From Pegea sp. RAD2-039 (lineage: Eukaryota; Chordata; Thaliacea; Salpida; Salpidae), in the NCBI GenBank assembly GCA_034620365.1, contig JAQGEQ010000299.1, forward strand, positions 558,001 to 622,000: a stretch of DNA of 64,000 nt, in the 5' to 3' direction. The translations under genes were made by a program, and so were the position numbers. Positions 26,440 through 39,900 of the stretch are shown one piece after another. The notes below the pieces were generated by a model. That model made no database searches, was not told the DNA's origin, and worked only from the letters and a program-made list of their open reading frames with translations. The first letter of the stretch is position 1. Each line of letters opens with the position of its first letter.

Positions 26440-28610
26440 CTGTTTAATTGTTTGTAAAATTTTTAAAATGGTTGAATTTTGTAAATAAATCGTTCTTATT
26501 CTCTTTGGAATAGAAATTGATATTCATTTATAATAACTCAAATTTTGTGAAAGATTTGTTGATATTTGAGAAATATAAATTGAAAAGCAAATATAGTGAA
26601 ATATATTAAGTCGGTCAGGAAGTTTTTTTTAACAACAATGATGATTTCTATATTATTAAGGCTATTCACTGAAAATTGTCTAAGATGTTAAAGCATCTTA
26701 AGATTTAGGACAAAGTTGTAGCTTGAAAGAAAATAGAAAAATCATTTTTACGTTAATTGATTTAAACATTAAAAATAAAGTATCATTTTTTGCAGCAAAC
26801 ACTTTTATATTTTTTATCAAATTAGAATGATTTCTTTTAAAGTGTTTAATAGTAATTGCTTTATAATAGTTACTTCAATGATTATATTAGAAAAAGATTA
26901 ATCTTTTAGAATTTTGTACTATACAAATATTTCATTTTTTACAAAGCTTTTAATCAAAATAAATTTGTAGAAAAATTCAAACAAAAAGTTCTTAAATATA
27001 AATGAAATATTTTATGTCTCAGTGCATTACTTACGTCAAGAAACTAACAGTTTCATGTTTATTGAAAATTATATATAGTGGCAGGCATTGCAGTAAATGT
27101 TCAGCTTTATATTCAAATCTATTAAAACTATTTGTTTGTAAATTATAAATGAAATATTTTCAAGTAGGCTTTAGTAAACTTTATATTTTATTTTAAATTT
27201 TATTTGATTTTTATTTACTGAAACCTTGCTTAAACATGGAGATTTTTGTTTGATAGTTTTAGTAAAGCTTGCTTTGATGTATATGAAACAAAATAAAAAT
27301 CTAAATATTCAAATTTTTCAAGGAACAAAATCTTTCTGTGAACTCTTCTTGAATTTAGTTTATGGTTGTAGGTGTAAGACTTGAAATCCCTTTTTTGTAT
27401 AAATTTAGAATTCAAAATAAAATTGATTTGCAAAATACTAACTCAACGATCAGTTTGTTGCATATTTACAAAATTCTAAAAACAATTATTTTCGAACTGA
27501 TCACTTACAACAAATATCATTTAAACAATTATCAAACCCATAGCTTTGACTTTTATTGGTTGATTGCTGCTTAATGTCGTTTACTGTTAAGAGTTTCCGT
27601 TCTTTCTGATCACGGACCTATGATGTAGAGAATATGACCCCAAATGAATATGAATTAACAATTTCACAAAGTATTATGTGTTTGGTAGTCTTATGTGATC
27701 AGTAACAGGAAATCTTATATTGTTTTTTCTCAGACTGAATGTTTATTTGTTTAGTTAGCTGTAGGTGAATATTTTCTTTATAAAGTTGTATTATTCAAAC
27801 ATCAAATTAGTAATAAATGTATTTAAATTTTTGATTTAAGTAATTATAACTTTGTATAAATGTCCTTCGTGGTAGGAAACAATATTTTCAGAGTTTGTTA
27901 GAAAAAAACTTTTTCTATAAATTTTCATTAATAGCTTAAAATGATGTTTTTTCTCTTTGACAATGTACTCTGAAAACTATTTAAATGAAAAAAGGGGTGG
28001 CAGCTTTTTAGAAAAGTTCAAGTTACTTTAAAAATTTCATTTAGAACATAGTTAGATATTTAAGGAGTAGAAATTCTTATTTTTCATATTTTCATTTATT
28101 ACTGTTTTAGTTATCTTTTTATTTCAACATCTATGAATCATAAGTTTTTAGTATTGAATGCTACTTATGATAGCAAATCTGTGAACTGCTTTATTAGTTG
28201 CTCAACGAAATTTTGTCTAAGCTACTAACTAGGTAATTTTTAACTATAAGCATGAATGAAAAAGTGCAAAAATGTTTCGCGCTGCCGGTTTTGAAACAAT
28301 AGTAGTAAACATTTATAAGCAAATAACTGTTTTTAGAAAGTAATTGCTTGTAATTGGGATTATATGATATAATTTTTATTGAAATTAAGTATATAAAGCA
28401 CTTATCTAAATTTCAATTATAGAAAGAAGTATTAGTTGCTTTGTATAAGGTTGGAGCTTATTCTATAATATTCAATTTTAAATTTGTTTTTTAAAGTTGT
28501 TAAAGCATACTAATTCAATCATTTAAAAAGTTATTATTTTATATTAGTCTAAGTGTTTTTATGATATTTAAAAATTTTATTTACAAAACATTTTTGTGAA
28601 TCATATTTCG
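26440..28610. other. Noncoding flank before stefin 2
   Basis: Near-copy of 21249-23341. No gene seen. The open frames on both strands at about 27230-27570 recur in copy 1 at 21961-22290, but only because the DNA is duplicated. Confidence 0.6.
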
Positions 28611-30200
28611 ATGGCTTCAGTGGGTGGATACACAGATTGGAAACCAGCTAATTCAGAAATCCAAGAAATAGCTAAACAGGTGAAGTTTTGATTTGTTTTA
28701 CTTAAAACGTTTTTTTAACTTTTACTATTATACTAAAATAAACAAATTTTAATATGTTACACCAACTAAATATAGTATATCTGCATACTTTTATAGTATT
28801 AAGAACAAATTTTAATATTAAACTTTATAATTTATTGTAGATGAAAGAAGATGTTGAAAAATCATCAAAGAAGACCTTTACAAAATTTGAAGCCATTAGT
28901 TATCAGTCTCAAATTGTAGCTGGTACAAATTACAAAATTAAGGTTGGTTGTCTAAATATGGAAGTTTTTTTAAATATTTACTGTAAATACTAAATTATAT
29001 AAAAATAAGAAGTAATTTAAGGTATCTATAATACCTGGTCGATTATTAACAACTTTTCAAATTGAAAACTCTTTTGCAATCTCAAGATTTCACATTTGTT
29101 TTTATTACTGAAACTTGTTTGAAACCATTGTAAGCTGATTCATTTCTGGTTGATGGTATTTTTTTTTTAAGTTTTTGTTGTGATAGACTACATGACAGAG
29201 GCGATGATGTTTTTGAATTTTATAAAACATCACTTGAACCCAAGGTTTCTAAAATTCCCATAAATACCATTAATTGTCCAGAATATATGATTATGAATTT
29301 TTATTTTCATTACTCAAAGTCCAAATTTTATCATTTTTTATGTACCTACCTACCACCCTCTAAAATTAATGACAGGGTTACTATTAAGGTCTTGTTGAAG
29401 GTTCTGAAGAGTGTTGTGGGTTCTAATTTGTTTGTTTTAAGGTAGTTTAATTTTAGTAAAATTGATTGAAATAGCCAGATTCAGCATTTATGGGTAAAAT
29501 GTTTAACTTGGATAGTGGCAATCCTATTTCAAACATTTTAGGCCATGTCTTTGTAAGCTTCCTTGATGCCAATAACCTGTCTAAAATGGTTAGGTTTCCA
29601 GCCAAAGTTAGTACCTTAAATCTTCTCATCACATCAAAACCTGAGAACATTATCTATGTTGATCAAAAATAACAATTTGTTCTCACATACTATCAGAATA
29701 TGGTAAAATTGAAGCTTCATCAAACTTTTTTTATTAATTTTAAAATCTTCAAGCAAATGGAATTTTTACTGTGGAAATTATGATAGTTTCAATGAGTTTG
29801 TATTAGGTGTTGACTGAATTTATGTCTTAAAGAAGGCAACAATACCATTTCCTCATGTTTTACTAACATTAATTTTATTAATAATTAATAAACACATATT
29901 GATAACTAATTAGATTGTAGATTACATACAAATTGATATAAGTCTAATAACACTTAATATAACATTTAATATTGTAATTTGATATTTTATAAACATAAAT
30001 CTGTTATAATACAACAAAATGATCATATGAGTGATTATATTTTAATTAAGAATATTCTTTATTTTATAATTATATCTGATTCTAATAATCATTGTGTTTA
30101 TTAGGTGGATACTGAGCATGGTGTCATCCAAATTCTGGTGTTTCAGGCACTTCCATGTAATGGAGGAAAATTATCTTTAACTAGTTATAAAGAATTATAA
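28611..30200 (+). CDS. Stefin (type 1 cystatin)-like cysteine protease inhibitor, copy 2
   Basis: Exons 28611-28679, 28841-28942 and 30105-30200, all phase 0, encode 88 residues. The protein is identical to stefin 1 except for Gln instead of Glu at residue 66 (VIQIL against VIEIL). The Gly-Gly, QIVAG and Leu-Pro inhibitory elements are intact. The sequence shortly upstream is also duplicated, so both copies probably keep the same promoter. Both splice-site sets are intact and neither copy shows disabling changes. Confidence 0.93.
29025..29685 (+). mobile_element. LINE endonuclease-domain relic in stefin 2 intron 2
   Basis: Counterpart of 23755-24445. It shows the same order of motif remnants (ITETCLKP, a DRLHDRGDD-like segment, [20 protein letters not shown]). 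The GDHN end present in copy 1 is disrupted after about 29670. The insertion predates the duplication, yet this stretch is more diverged than the DNA on either side. Confidence 0.72.
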
Positions 30201-31337
30201 AATGTTTTATAGTCTTGAAAAAGAATTGGAATATTATTAACATTTTATATCTTTTTTATATATTCATCCTATGCACATACATTTTAATACTTCATATATA
30301 TGCAGTTCAATTCATTCCTTATATAGTTGCTTCTAAAGTGTTTATTTTCTCAATTATCACTTGTTAATTATTAAAAAACAAATTTCTCAGATGTTATATA
30401 AGAAATTAGTAAAGTGATTTTGATGAAAGTATTATTTCAAATATCCAAAAGCAACAAGTATTAAATTTTATACATATAACATTCTACCAATTGTTCAAAC
30501 ATAAACGCTTTTAATGAAACTTTAAATTAATCTTTTTTCGAATTATCTATATTCATTTTCTTAAAAACTTTTGTCTATTTGTATTTCATTTTTGTCATAT
30601 ATCTCGTTTCTTTATGATTATCAGTTTATGATACTAAGAAATCATTTATCAGACTTTACAATGCTTAATCACTATACTTAATCAAATAAAAGATTTAATA
30701 ATGTAGAGCTAATTTTTACTGAAGCAGAACAAAATTTCAAGTGAAAAATATTTCACATTTTTTTATTTACTTCCTCTTTTCATATTTTCTATTAATTATT
30801 TTAATTGTCTAAGGGCTCATAAATTCATGTGACTTGATTTAAAGGATGTTATATGATATCATCACTTCCTATAGGTTTGCAAGTTTGATTTGCTGTAAAT
30901 AGAATTAAAAAACATTTTATAAATTGCCAGAAAAACTTTTCGTTAGCAAAACGAATATATTTTAACTGATTTACTAAATATTTAGATTTCAAAACTCAAA
31001 CTGTGAATAAAATACTTGTTTATAATTCTGTATTTTTCTAATATCGATGGAAAAATTAGATAAAAATTATCTTTAAAACTATTTAGATTAAAATATATAA
31101 ACTAAGAAACATTTAAAACTGTTCAGTTATAACTTTTCTTGATCCTAGTTTCGGAGAAACAAGCTAAAGGCTTATTATGGTAAACTAAAACGATAAAAGC
31201 ATCTCAGTTTGTATCGATTTGTACATGAGAAACTTCTATCTTTCAGAAAATCAGAAAACCTTGGTCTTGAGACAGCTTTTTCTAGAAAATAGAAATGTTT
31301 TAGTAAAAAGTTTCGCATATCTTCGTTAGTGTTACAA

Positions 31338-31690
31338 CTAATAATTACTAATTTCTTTATTTATAAATTTAAGTGGGTGAAGGAAAATATTAGATTTCAA
31401 AACTTTTAGGTTTTACCGAAAGAAATTGGAAGTTAATGTAGTAACACTTACAAAAATCGAACCAATATTTTTGGATTTTGATAAACTTTCAGAAGATTAT
31501 AGAAGTTAATTATTAGATGAACTTGTTTTTATAAAACAGCTTTGCAAATGTATTCTTATTTATTGTATTGATAATGCTACAAACTTATATACTAGTAACT
31601 TCATATATAAATACCTTTTTATATTTTACATTCATATATATACATATTTGACTTATTAGATTTTAAGAACTATTCAGTGATGCGGAACAG
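31338..31690. other. Unassigned A+T-rich DNA
   Basis: Lies between the end of the tandem duplication and the LINE relic. No feature is recognised. Confidence 0.5.
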
Positions 31691-32160
31691 TCTGTGACGT
31701 CATTCAGTATTCATATAAAAAATTTATGCTTTTTGCCGACGATGTTAAACTTTATGGTACTAAATCAGTTGTTGTTCAACCTTCTTTGGGTTTCACTAAC
31801 ATCTGGCTTCAATCCAGACAACTCGAGCTCGCTACCAATAAAAGTTTCCACCTGTCAATAAATAAACTTTCAAACTCTAACCCAGCATCAACGGACTTCA
31901 AAACCTAAATTCACAAAATTTATACTTCAAATGTTCTAAGACATGAAATATTTGAACATTATTAAAGCATCTCTTTTCATACATCCTTCCTAAATTAGAA
32001 TTTAACTCTTCTATATAGAGTCGTCACCTTGAAATATATTCTATAAATCTGTTCAATAATCATTAAGCTAGAAGGTTTTTTTTCCTCATACGAAGATTGT
32101 CTCTAAAGGCTCAATACTAAATCCTTGCAATATCGACGACTCTTTTCTGACCTTTTGCCA

Positions 32161-32172
32161 CTATTTGCTTAT
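32161..32172. repeat. Left target-site duplication of the SINE-like element
   Basis: ctatttgcttat here corresponds to ctatttaaacttat at 32563-32576. The match is imperfect (small indel and substitutions), consistent with an old insertion. Confidence 0.5.
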
Positions 32173-32562
32173 CTGTGTGGCGATGCGGTCACCATACCTG
32201 CCTACCTGGCGGGGCATCCGGTTTCGATCTCAGGTGGACACATAATAGTGATAAGGAAAAGTTCTTGCAATAAAACCCAGGTAGAAGGACCTTGTTAGCC
32301 TGAGTATTGACAATACTTCTAGGAGATGCAGAACTCCAAATTTAAAGCTGGAGTTGGAGCCCCGTAGGCATTTCGTCACTGCACTCAGTATCGTCCTGAA
32401 AGCTCTTACGAAGCCAGCTGGGCGCATAGTTCTACTGTATAGCCTGGTTGGCGTGGAGAGTAGAATCCTGCTGCATGGGCAACAACCGGATATCTATGAC
32501 TTTTACCCCAGCACATATATACTCATGGTCGTTTGCGGGTGAGGCGAGCCACTTTCTCACTA
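32173..32562 (+). mobile_element. SINE-like element with tRNA-like A and B boxes
   Basis: A roughly 390-bp block, much richer in G+C than its surroundings, splits the LINE relic. Near its left end an A-box-like tggcgatgcgg (32178-32188) and a B-box-like ggtttcgatctc (32220-32231, one extra T against the consensus) are 31 bases apart, as in tRNA-derived SINE heads. Short similar direct repeats flank it (32161-32172 and 32563-32576). Its 3' half is related to the diverged segment at 9580-9765, so it is a repeat family. The family name is unknown to me. Confidence 0.72.
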
Positions 32563-32576
32563 CTATTTAAACTTAT
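32563..32576. repeat. Right target-site duplication of the SINE-like element
   Basis: ctatttaaacttat pairs with 32161-32172. LINE-like sequence resumes directly after it. Confidence 0.5.
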
Positions 32577-32790
32577 TAATTGTTTTTGACATCTTAGCTT
32601 CATAGAATACCTTAAAGATTGGAACTTTTCAAACGTTTTCATGTCTTTCAAAATTGAACTGCTGAACAACTTTAATAACACTCAGTGGAGTGACAGCTTT
32701 TTCAATAGGCTTATCAAAGTTTAGATTTACTTTCCCGATTTCGTCCATACGTTAAAGTCTACCATATCTTTTACAATTTCTTCAACAAGT

Positions 32791-35700
32791 TATACGCTAA
32801 TTTCCTGACTTTCATTTCTTATTTGGTTATGTAAAATATTTGTATATAATTTGTGTTTTACTTTTACCTCTATAGTGTTCTTATTCTTCCTATGTTTTTT
32901 TTAAATTGCGATGCTTATGATTTTTCCTTTATCTCTCTGTTCATTACACTTGGTTTTTGTTCGTTATTACAGCTGTTGAATTTGTCACCCGCACCACCGT
33001 TTGAATAGATAAATATCAGGATTATATTGTTGACCCAAATAATCAATATTCAGTGATTAAGAGAAAAACTTAAAAAAAGTTAAACAAATAAACATGTGTT
33101 ACAACTATCACTTCTTAATAACAAATGACTCAACTATTTTAAAGCTTTAAAAACCTGGTAATGTTTTTGTAGCCAGCATCAACCTGATTAAGCTTTTATC
33201 TTTTTCTATAGAAAGATAAATTGCTATTCAACAATTTTGTAATTCATATATTTAAAAAGTTAAGATTATAGGTAAACCAAGTATCTTGACTCTTCATTAA
33301 ATGTAATTTTTCTATATGTATATTTGTGTAAACAGTAGGTTTTCTTTGTTTGAATCCATTTTCATTTTGTTTGAACATTTTTGCAGTTTCTATTTGTTTG
33401 TTTACATTATCTAAACACAAACAACAAGACTCATCTCGAAGTTAATTGCCCAATTTGTCAATAGCTTAACAAATTAAGCAAGTGTATTACATAAATGTTT
33501 TTATTACCATTCAATTGTTAATATATTCAAACTTCTATGCAGCTTAAAGTTAATTACTTTAAAGCAATACAACAATGAATTTGAATTAAATTGCTCAATT
33601 AGATTCAACGAAGAAAAATATTTTATAGCCAACAGTTTCTTAAAAAATCTTATTAAATAACTTAGTTAGCACTAGCAAGTAAGAACTCAAAGTTATAGAA
33701 CTCTAAGTTGAGATCATAATCGAAAACTTTGTTGTTATTCAGTTAGAAATTAGATTATTAATAATTGATTATAAAAAGCATAGTTGGTAGTCGATAGGTT
33801 TTAACAATTTTAGTAATTACTTTTTTTAATAGTGATAATAAGCAGTGGTTGATTATATAAATTTCTATAAACTTATTTGTTAAACGCGTTTAATGTTACA
33901 CAATGTATATAAACTTACAATTAACTTCAAAATACTCATTTGATATTGATGATTGTCGTAAAGTTGTTTACATAATGATGCTTGCAACAAACCGATATGT
34001 TTGAACCTTGAACCAGGGATACCTGTTTACGGTTCAGAGTTTAAAACACCAGTGTAGTAATCAAGGTGACTTAAAACTCCTTGTTTATAGAAAACCTATT
34101 TATCAGCAGCCAATATCAACAGATGACAATTGTGTGTTAAACCTTAATGAAATCCCAAACATAGTAAAAATGAGGTTCTGATAAAAATAATTCATGTATT
34201 AGCACACAGCATATGGGTGAAAATGTGCTTCTACTAATAAACCTTATTATAAATTGGTGCAAAGTTTTTAAGGCTTTAATTTTTTCTTTAAAGTTTTAGT
34301 TTAAAAATAAACTAATCCAAAGTTCTTATAACGGCTCAATGTGTAGAACAACTATCGATTTTTTGGATTTAGTTTTGTGAGAGCACTGAATATGGACAAA
34401 CTTTTTTTATGTTCAACTAAACTTTTAATGTTAAAAACTTTTTCTCCATGTTAACTTTTTGTCAACTTTAGACGTTTTATTAATCTTGTTGAACAGCACT
34501 ACATCAGGCATATTTCAGAAGCTTACGCCAGAGATAGATTGTTTTGAGTGTCAGAGAAATCAATACTGATGTCTTATTCAGGTTAAATAGCTAAATCATG
34601 ATTAGTACCAAATATTTTGTGAAACTTCAAAAATAAACATAATTTTTATTGAGGTATTTTGGTGTATAAATAATTTTGACCCTGAATATAAAAGTGCTAA
34701 AAACAAGATTAAGTCATTTTACTTTAACTACAAGCATGATATCTAAAGTTGTATTCGTATTAAAGATATTTGCTTTTGTTTTCGAGTCACTGATATTTTA
34801 CTAAGTTTGGTAATTAAGAAAACAGCTAAGCTGAATCTATTTTGAGCTTAATTTTTTATATTCAATTTGACAAATAATGACTTTATAACCCTGCGTGATA
34901 AACTAAGTTATTTTAGAATGAAATGATTAATGAGATAGACGAATGTAAGTACGAAAAATGCAATTATCCTTTAGAACATTTACTAAGACGTTGAAGATTA
35001 ACGATTCAAGCCAAAGTTACTTAGTGAAAGTAAAGTTAAATGCTACCACAAAAAGTTTTGAGCAAAGAGTTTTAAAAAGTTTTCTGTTTTAAAAGTTTCT
35101 AATTTTTGTTATATTTCAATATAGATTTAATAAATTCTTATGAAGATTATATTTTTTAAATCAATTTTTGATAGAAACATCTCTCACTGCAATTTCTCAG
35201 TAAATCTCTTAGTTTAATGAAAAATAAGTTTCTAATTTTTGTTAGTAAGTCTTTATTACAATGTAAGGAACAACTTGATCTTTTATGTTCTTTTTCTAAA
35301 CCCCCAACACTTACTTTGTTTAAAGTAATTCCAGTTTTGTTTTATTTCATAATATTTTATGGGTGTCTAAATTTATTTAACAATTTAAAAAGACATTGAT
35401 TTAATTGGACTGCAATTAAACATATGGATTTAGCATATGGTAGTGGTCGCGGAAATCAGTTTACAATAATATATTTATCTTAAATGGCATGCTGCTGACC
35501 TAAGTATTAGTTATCTTAAGATATTGTATAATACTTAAATTACATATGTTCTTACGTTTATGTATTTTTGCAAGTAATTGTACCCATATTATTAATTAGT
35601 TTAATGAATACTATTTGACTCATCCAATAAGCTAGGGATTAAACAAGATAATTTACTAAAGTTGTTCTTTTACTTCGTCTGAAAGTAATACTATTTACCT

Positions 35701-36925
35701 TTGATGTTTCACTTACTTGTTAGCTAAATAACAAGATAGAATTTAACCGGTAAAATATTAAAACCTTCCAAGTTTTTGATTAAGATAATAAAGACAATTA
35801 AGATTTAAATGCAATATCAAAACACAATTTTGTTCTGATTTTTTTAACAAAGTAAGCAAAAAATAATGTTTGTAAAATTATTTAGCATGTTTTTCATTAT
35901 TTTTAGTAAAGAGTTATTGTGTTATTTTGTAAAAGACTTACTTAAAGGTCGTACAAAACGCTTTATTCAAAAATGACATTAAGCTGACTATAATTTACAA
36001 ACATTACTTGAATTTCAAAATGATGTTTTTTTGAAAAATACATTTTTTTCTTTTAAAAGTAAGGTTTGTTAACAACTACTTTTGAAAAAATTGTTTTCCA
36101 AAATTTCTTTCTTCTATGAAATGTTTCAATCATTTTAAGCTCGAAAGTAAAATTGTAAACTCTTATTTACCATTTATTTACTTTTTATAGCACATTAAAT
36201 GTTGATAAAAATTAGTTGTAATAAAATTTGTTTTGTATGATACATACAAATTCCATTTTTTTAATTATTTTTTATAACTGGGAAATGTTTCTATCTAATA
36301 TTCTCTTTTAAGAGAAGATTAATTTCAAGTTCTTTCAAAGTCTTTAAATTATTTGAAATAATTGATCAAAAATGTTTACATTTTTGTAAATTTCATGAAG
36401 TCATAAACCAAAAATTTGTTTTCATATCATTTTTCACTTGTTTGTAAATGTTAATTCAAACCGATTTATTTAATAATAGCCTAATACCTTTACTATCAAA
36501 AAAAAACTTTTTTAACAAATGATGCTTCATACCAACGTAGAAATCGATTATAGCGCTATTTGAAATGCTTCCACTGTTGTTATAGAAACTGGATAAAAAC
36601 GCTATTGGATAAAAAGTGATAATTTAAAATCCGTCTTTGACAAACATCATATGAAAAATGGCTTCTCGTATTTTGATTTAGAAAATATATAAATGAGTAC
36701 ATTAGCTAGTTGGTAGTTTGTGGAACAGTTAGTCAAGTTGTTTTTCGACATTGTTTATTATCTAATTAAATTGTTTAATGTAATTAGTGTTGTTACAAAC
36801 AACTTTGGTAACTTAACTAAATTATTGTAAGCAAATAGTTCTAAAAGTATTTTTATTAGAATTTTATGATGTATATCTGATCATATTTTGATACAACTCA
36901 AAATATCTTTGCAACAAAATAGATA
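32791..36925. other. Intergenic region before the CNG channel gene
   Basis: About 4.1 kb of A+T-rich DNA. I see no gene, no repeat family and no RNA gene. A 60-codon open frame at 35217-35399 shows no recognisable motif or splice context. The sequence just before 36926 presumably contains the CNG promoter, but no element stands out. Confidence 0.5.
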
Positions 36926-39900
36926 ATGCAGGATTTTAAAAGAAATCATTCTTCTAATGACCAAAAAAATGAAAGGATATCTACAAAAGAGACAATTTTT
37001 AATGAGAACAATAGTAAAGAATATAATGAAAATGAAAAAGCTCAAACCGCAACTAGGAGATGGAAGACAATGACTAATGTCTTAAGGGTGAGTTTATAAG
37101 ATCATAACTTTTTTTAAAAGAATTAATTAGTTTTGCTACTACATTGATTTCGTTTTTCTTTTGGCGCAAAAAAGAAACCTGAATACATCTTTAGAAGTTT
37201 GGAAGGTTGAACAGCTTAAATACATGAACTTTTATAAAAGATGGTTATTTAGATTTTTAAATAGATAATTCTTAACTAATTTGTTACTGCTAAAGTCATC
37301 ATCAATTTTGTTTTAACTTTTTTGGGGGTTTAAAGTTATTATCATAACCGTATAATTCTCGCATATAAATAATTAATCATTAGAATCAATACGACTGACC
37401 AGAACACAGGATTTTTCAATCTTGATTCGATTGACAGGACATATATTTATATTTTTTGATAACATTATTTTCAATATAATATCACAAAGCGAAATCTATT
37501 TAAAGTTTACCGTAAATTTTTTTTATAATTTTATTCATAATAAATTCCTTTAAACTATCAAAGCTTTTATTAACTTACATTAATATCAGCAGAAATGACT
37601 GAATATGATTTGGCATTTAAAATCATAATCCCGACATTCTATTCAATAAATTTTATTTCAAAACAAACCTTCTCGTAAATAAGCTAAGTAGGATTCTGAT
37701 GTTCTACAAAAATTAATTAAAGTAGATAGACAGTAAAATCGACAAGCATCCCCGTTTATGCTCAAATTGCAAATTGATTGATTTTTCGTGTCATTCGTTG
37801 CATATTGATTGAAGCTACATAATGCTCAGACAGCAATAAAGCTTCAACAATATGACAAGCCACTCAAATTTTGTCTAAAACTGTGCTTCCAGTTGAAAGG
37901 AATTTTATTTTTTGTACAGAATATTTATTATCTTACATTTGTTTAACTTTGGAAAAGTAATAGTAAAAAAAAGTCGAAGTCAGATTTGTAAAAAGCCATT
38001 TCCGTTTTTAATGTTAAAACAAAAATTAGTCATTTAACTCGCTTAGATTTTGCAAAGCATTCAGCAGATGTGTTTCAAAACTGTGTTTGACCTTTTCATT
38101 TTTTATTTTATTTTTTTTGTAAGACCTTATCAAAATAAGAGAAGTACTTAACTTAAAAGAAATAATTTTTATGTTTTTTTTTAAGTTTTGATTTCTTTGA
38201 TTTTTTGTTATTTATTTTACTCAAAAATCTTCTAGCAAGCCCAGTGTGACTTGTGTTTACAAGACAAGTATATATATTTGAATATGTAAAACCATATGAA
38301 CCATAAAATTCTGCTTTGGAATATTATTAATAATTTATAGACCTAATTAATTCAAGTTAACAAGGCTCTTCAAAATGTTCTCTGTAAAAGTTTAATGTTA
38401 TTTTTCACTTAATGTTTACTGTTCTATCAAATGACAGACTTCAGAAAAACTCTCATGTGATTGAACAAATCAAATATTTATAGTTTTTGAAACGAGTCTT
38501 TGAAACTAAAATCATTTTTCATTAGATACAACTTCTCGTAAGATAAATCTAACAGCGAAAAAGGTTTTTCATTTTCTAAAACGATTTCTTTTTTCACTTA
38601 CACAAGAAATAAATCTTTCTAGGCAACGAGAAGAATAATTCCATCTTATGGTCCAAACAGTAGCTCATTAGCAAACGGGAAAGTAATATCACCAAAGCTG
38701 ACAAACTTAAGCAATAAATCTGAGAGACGTTATTCAATGGCCCGTAGAGACTCGCTGCTTGAAAAGCTTTCAGTCCCAATGCCTTCATTCACTGATGATG
38801 GTGACCCTTGCAGTAAAAGCCCCCATGGAAAACGACGATTTACTTTTTCTCGTGGAATTCCAATCAATGGAAGTGATGATGCACATTTCACCAGGTAATT
38901 TATCAGACCTTGTTTCAGTCGTTGTTTTATTTTATAGACTTTGTTGTTAGTGTAATGCTTTTTGTAATATATTTTATTGAATACTTTGCTGTTATGTTGT
39001 CAAATTGCAAGTTAAAATCATTGCATGGTACCAAAAAGGTTAAAATTATTTCGAAAAGTTGGTTTAAACAGAAAACTGTATTTGCAAATTGTTTGTTAAT
39101 TTGTTATAAAATTTATTTTGATAAAAAGTTTAATCAATAATACTGAGCCAAAAGTTTTCAAATTAAAAAGTTTTCGTTCATTATAAACTTTTATTCGATG
39201 CTGAGCTTTCTTAAATAATTAATTATTTTAATAATAGTCTTATAGATTATATGCCCTTCAAAACATGCTTTGTTACACAAAAAGTAAATTAACACTGGCA
39301 GTAACATGTCAACATCAAACAAATTTGCTAATAACATTGACATTAGCTGTCTGTTACTAAAAAACAATTGAATGAATTTCAGAAAGTAGAACTCGTTATG
39401 TAATACTCAGTCAGTATTTATACTTTAGATATTACAAAAACGTAACCTCGATGTCTATTTCAATGCAGACATCATTGCTACAAGATAGTGATAAACCCAG
39501 AAAGCAAATTATTGTTTTTGTGGTTGGGGTTGGTTACGTCTGCTTGGTTATACAACATTTGGTCTCTAATTGTTCGTCAGGCTTTTTCTGAACTTCGTGA
39601 AAATGAACCGGTTAGTAAACTTCTCTCTAAGCTCACAAAATCTTATATCTAACAGATGTTGATTATTTTTAGGGAATGTGGTTCGCTTTCGACTGCATCT
39701 GTATCGGTATCTTTCTGATTGATATTGTAGTCCAGCTACGGACTGGTTTCCTTGACAACGGACTTTTAGTGTTTAACACAAGAAAATTACTTAGAAATTA
39801 CATTTTCTCTAAATGTTTTCTTCTCGATATACTTTCACTTATTCCGGGAGACATAGTATACTCAATTTTGAGTGGTAATCCTCGGTCGGAAAAACCTCTG

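Larger units (their letters stand above)
26059..31337. repeat. Tandem segmental duplication, copy 2 (about 5.3 kb)
   Basis: Second unit of the direct duplication. Beyond 31337 the match to copy 1 stops abruptly. The unit holds a relic of the terminal TEP exon (26131-26439), a second stefin gene (28611-30200) and the second copy of the LINE relic. Its LINE-relic portion is clearly more diverged than its flanks. Confidence 0.92.
31705..32790 (+). mobile_element. LINE (CR1/jockey-like) reverse-transcriptase 3' relic, interrupted by a SINE-like insertion
   Basis: At 31726 the open frame reads MLFADDVKLYG, the catalytic F/YADD box of non-LTR reverse transcriptases, followed by an LQSRQLELATNKS-type thumb segment. 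Further remnants with frame changes are LEFNSSIWS (about 31998), RRLFSDLLPLF (about 32135) and, beyond the insertion, an FFNRLIKVW/N-type C-terminal motif (about 32698). The upstream part of the element is missing, as expected for a 5'-truncated copy. No intact frame of more than 60 codons remains. The family assignment rests on motif style only. Confidence 0.8.

Noticed and set aside
27230-27574. Overlapping open frames on both strands, repeated at 21961-22290
   Set aside because: They are preserved only because the whole 5.2-kb block is duplicated. There is no motif and no splice context.
32230-32542. Opposed open frames of 62-65 codons in the G+C-richer block
   Set aside because: They lie within the SINE-like element. 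Their openness follows from its base composition.
35217-35399. 60-codon open frame with a hydrophobic C-terminal half
   Set aside because: Isolated in intergenic DNA, with no recognisable family, splice sites or duplicate copy.
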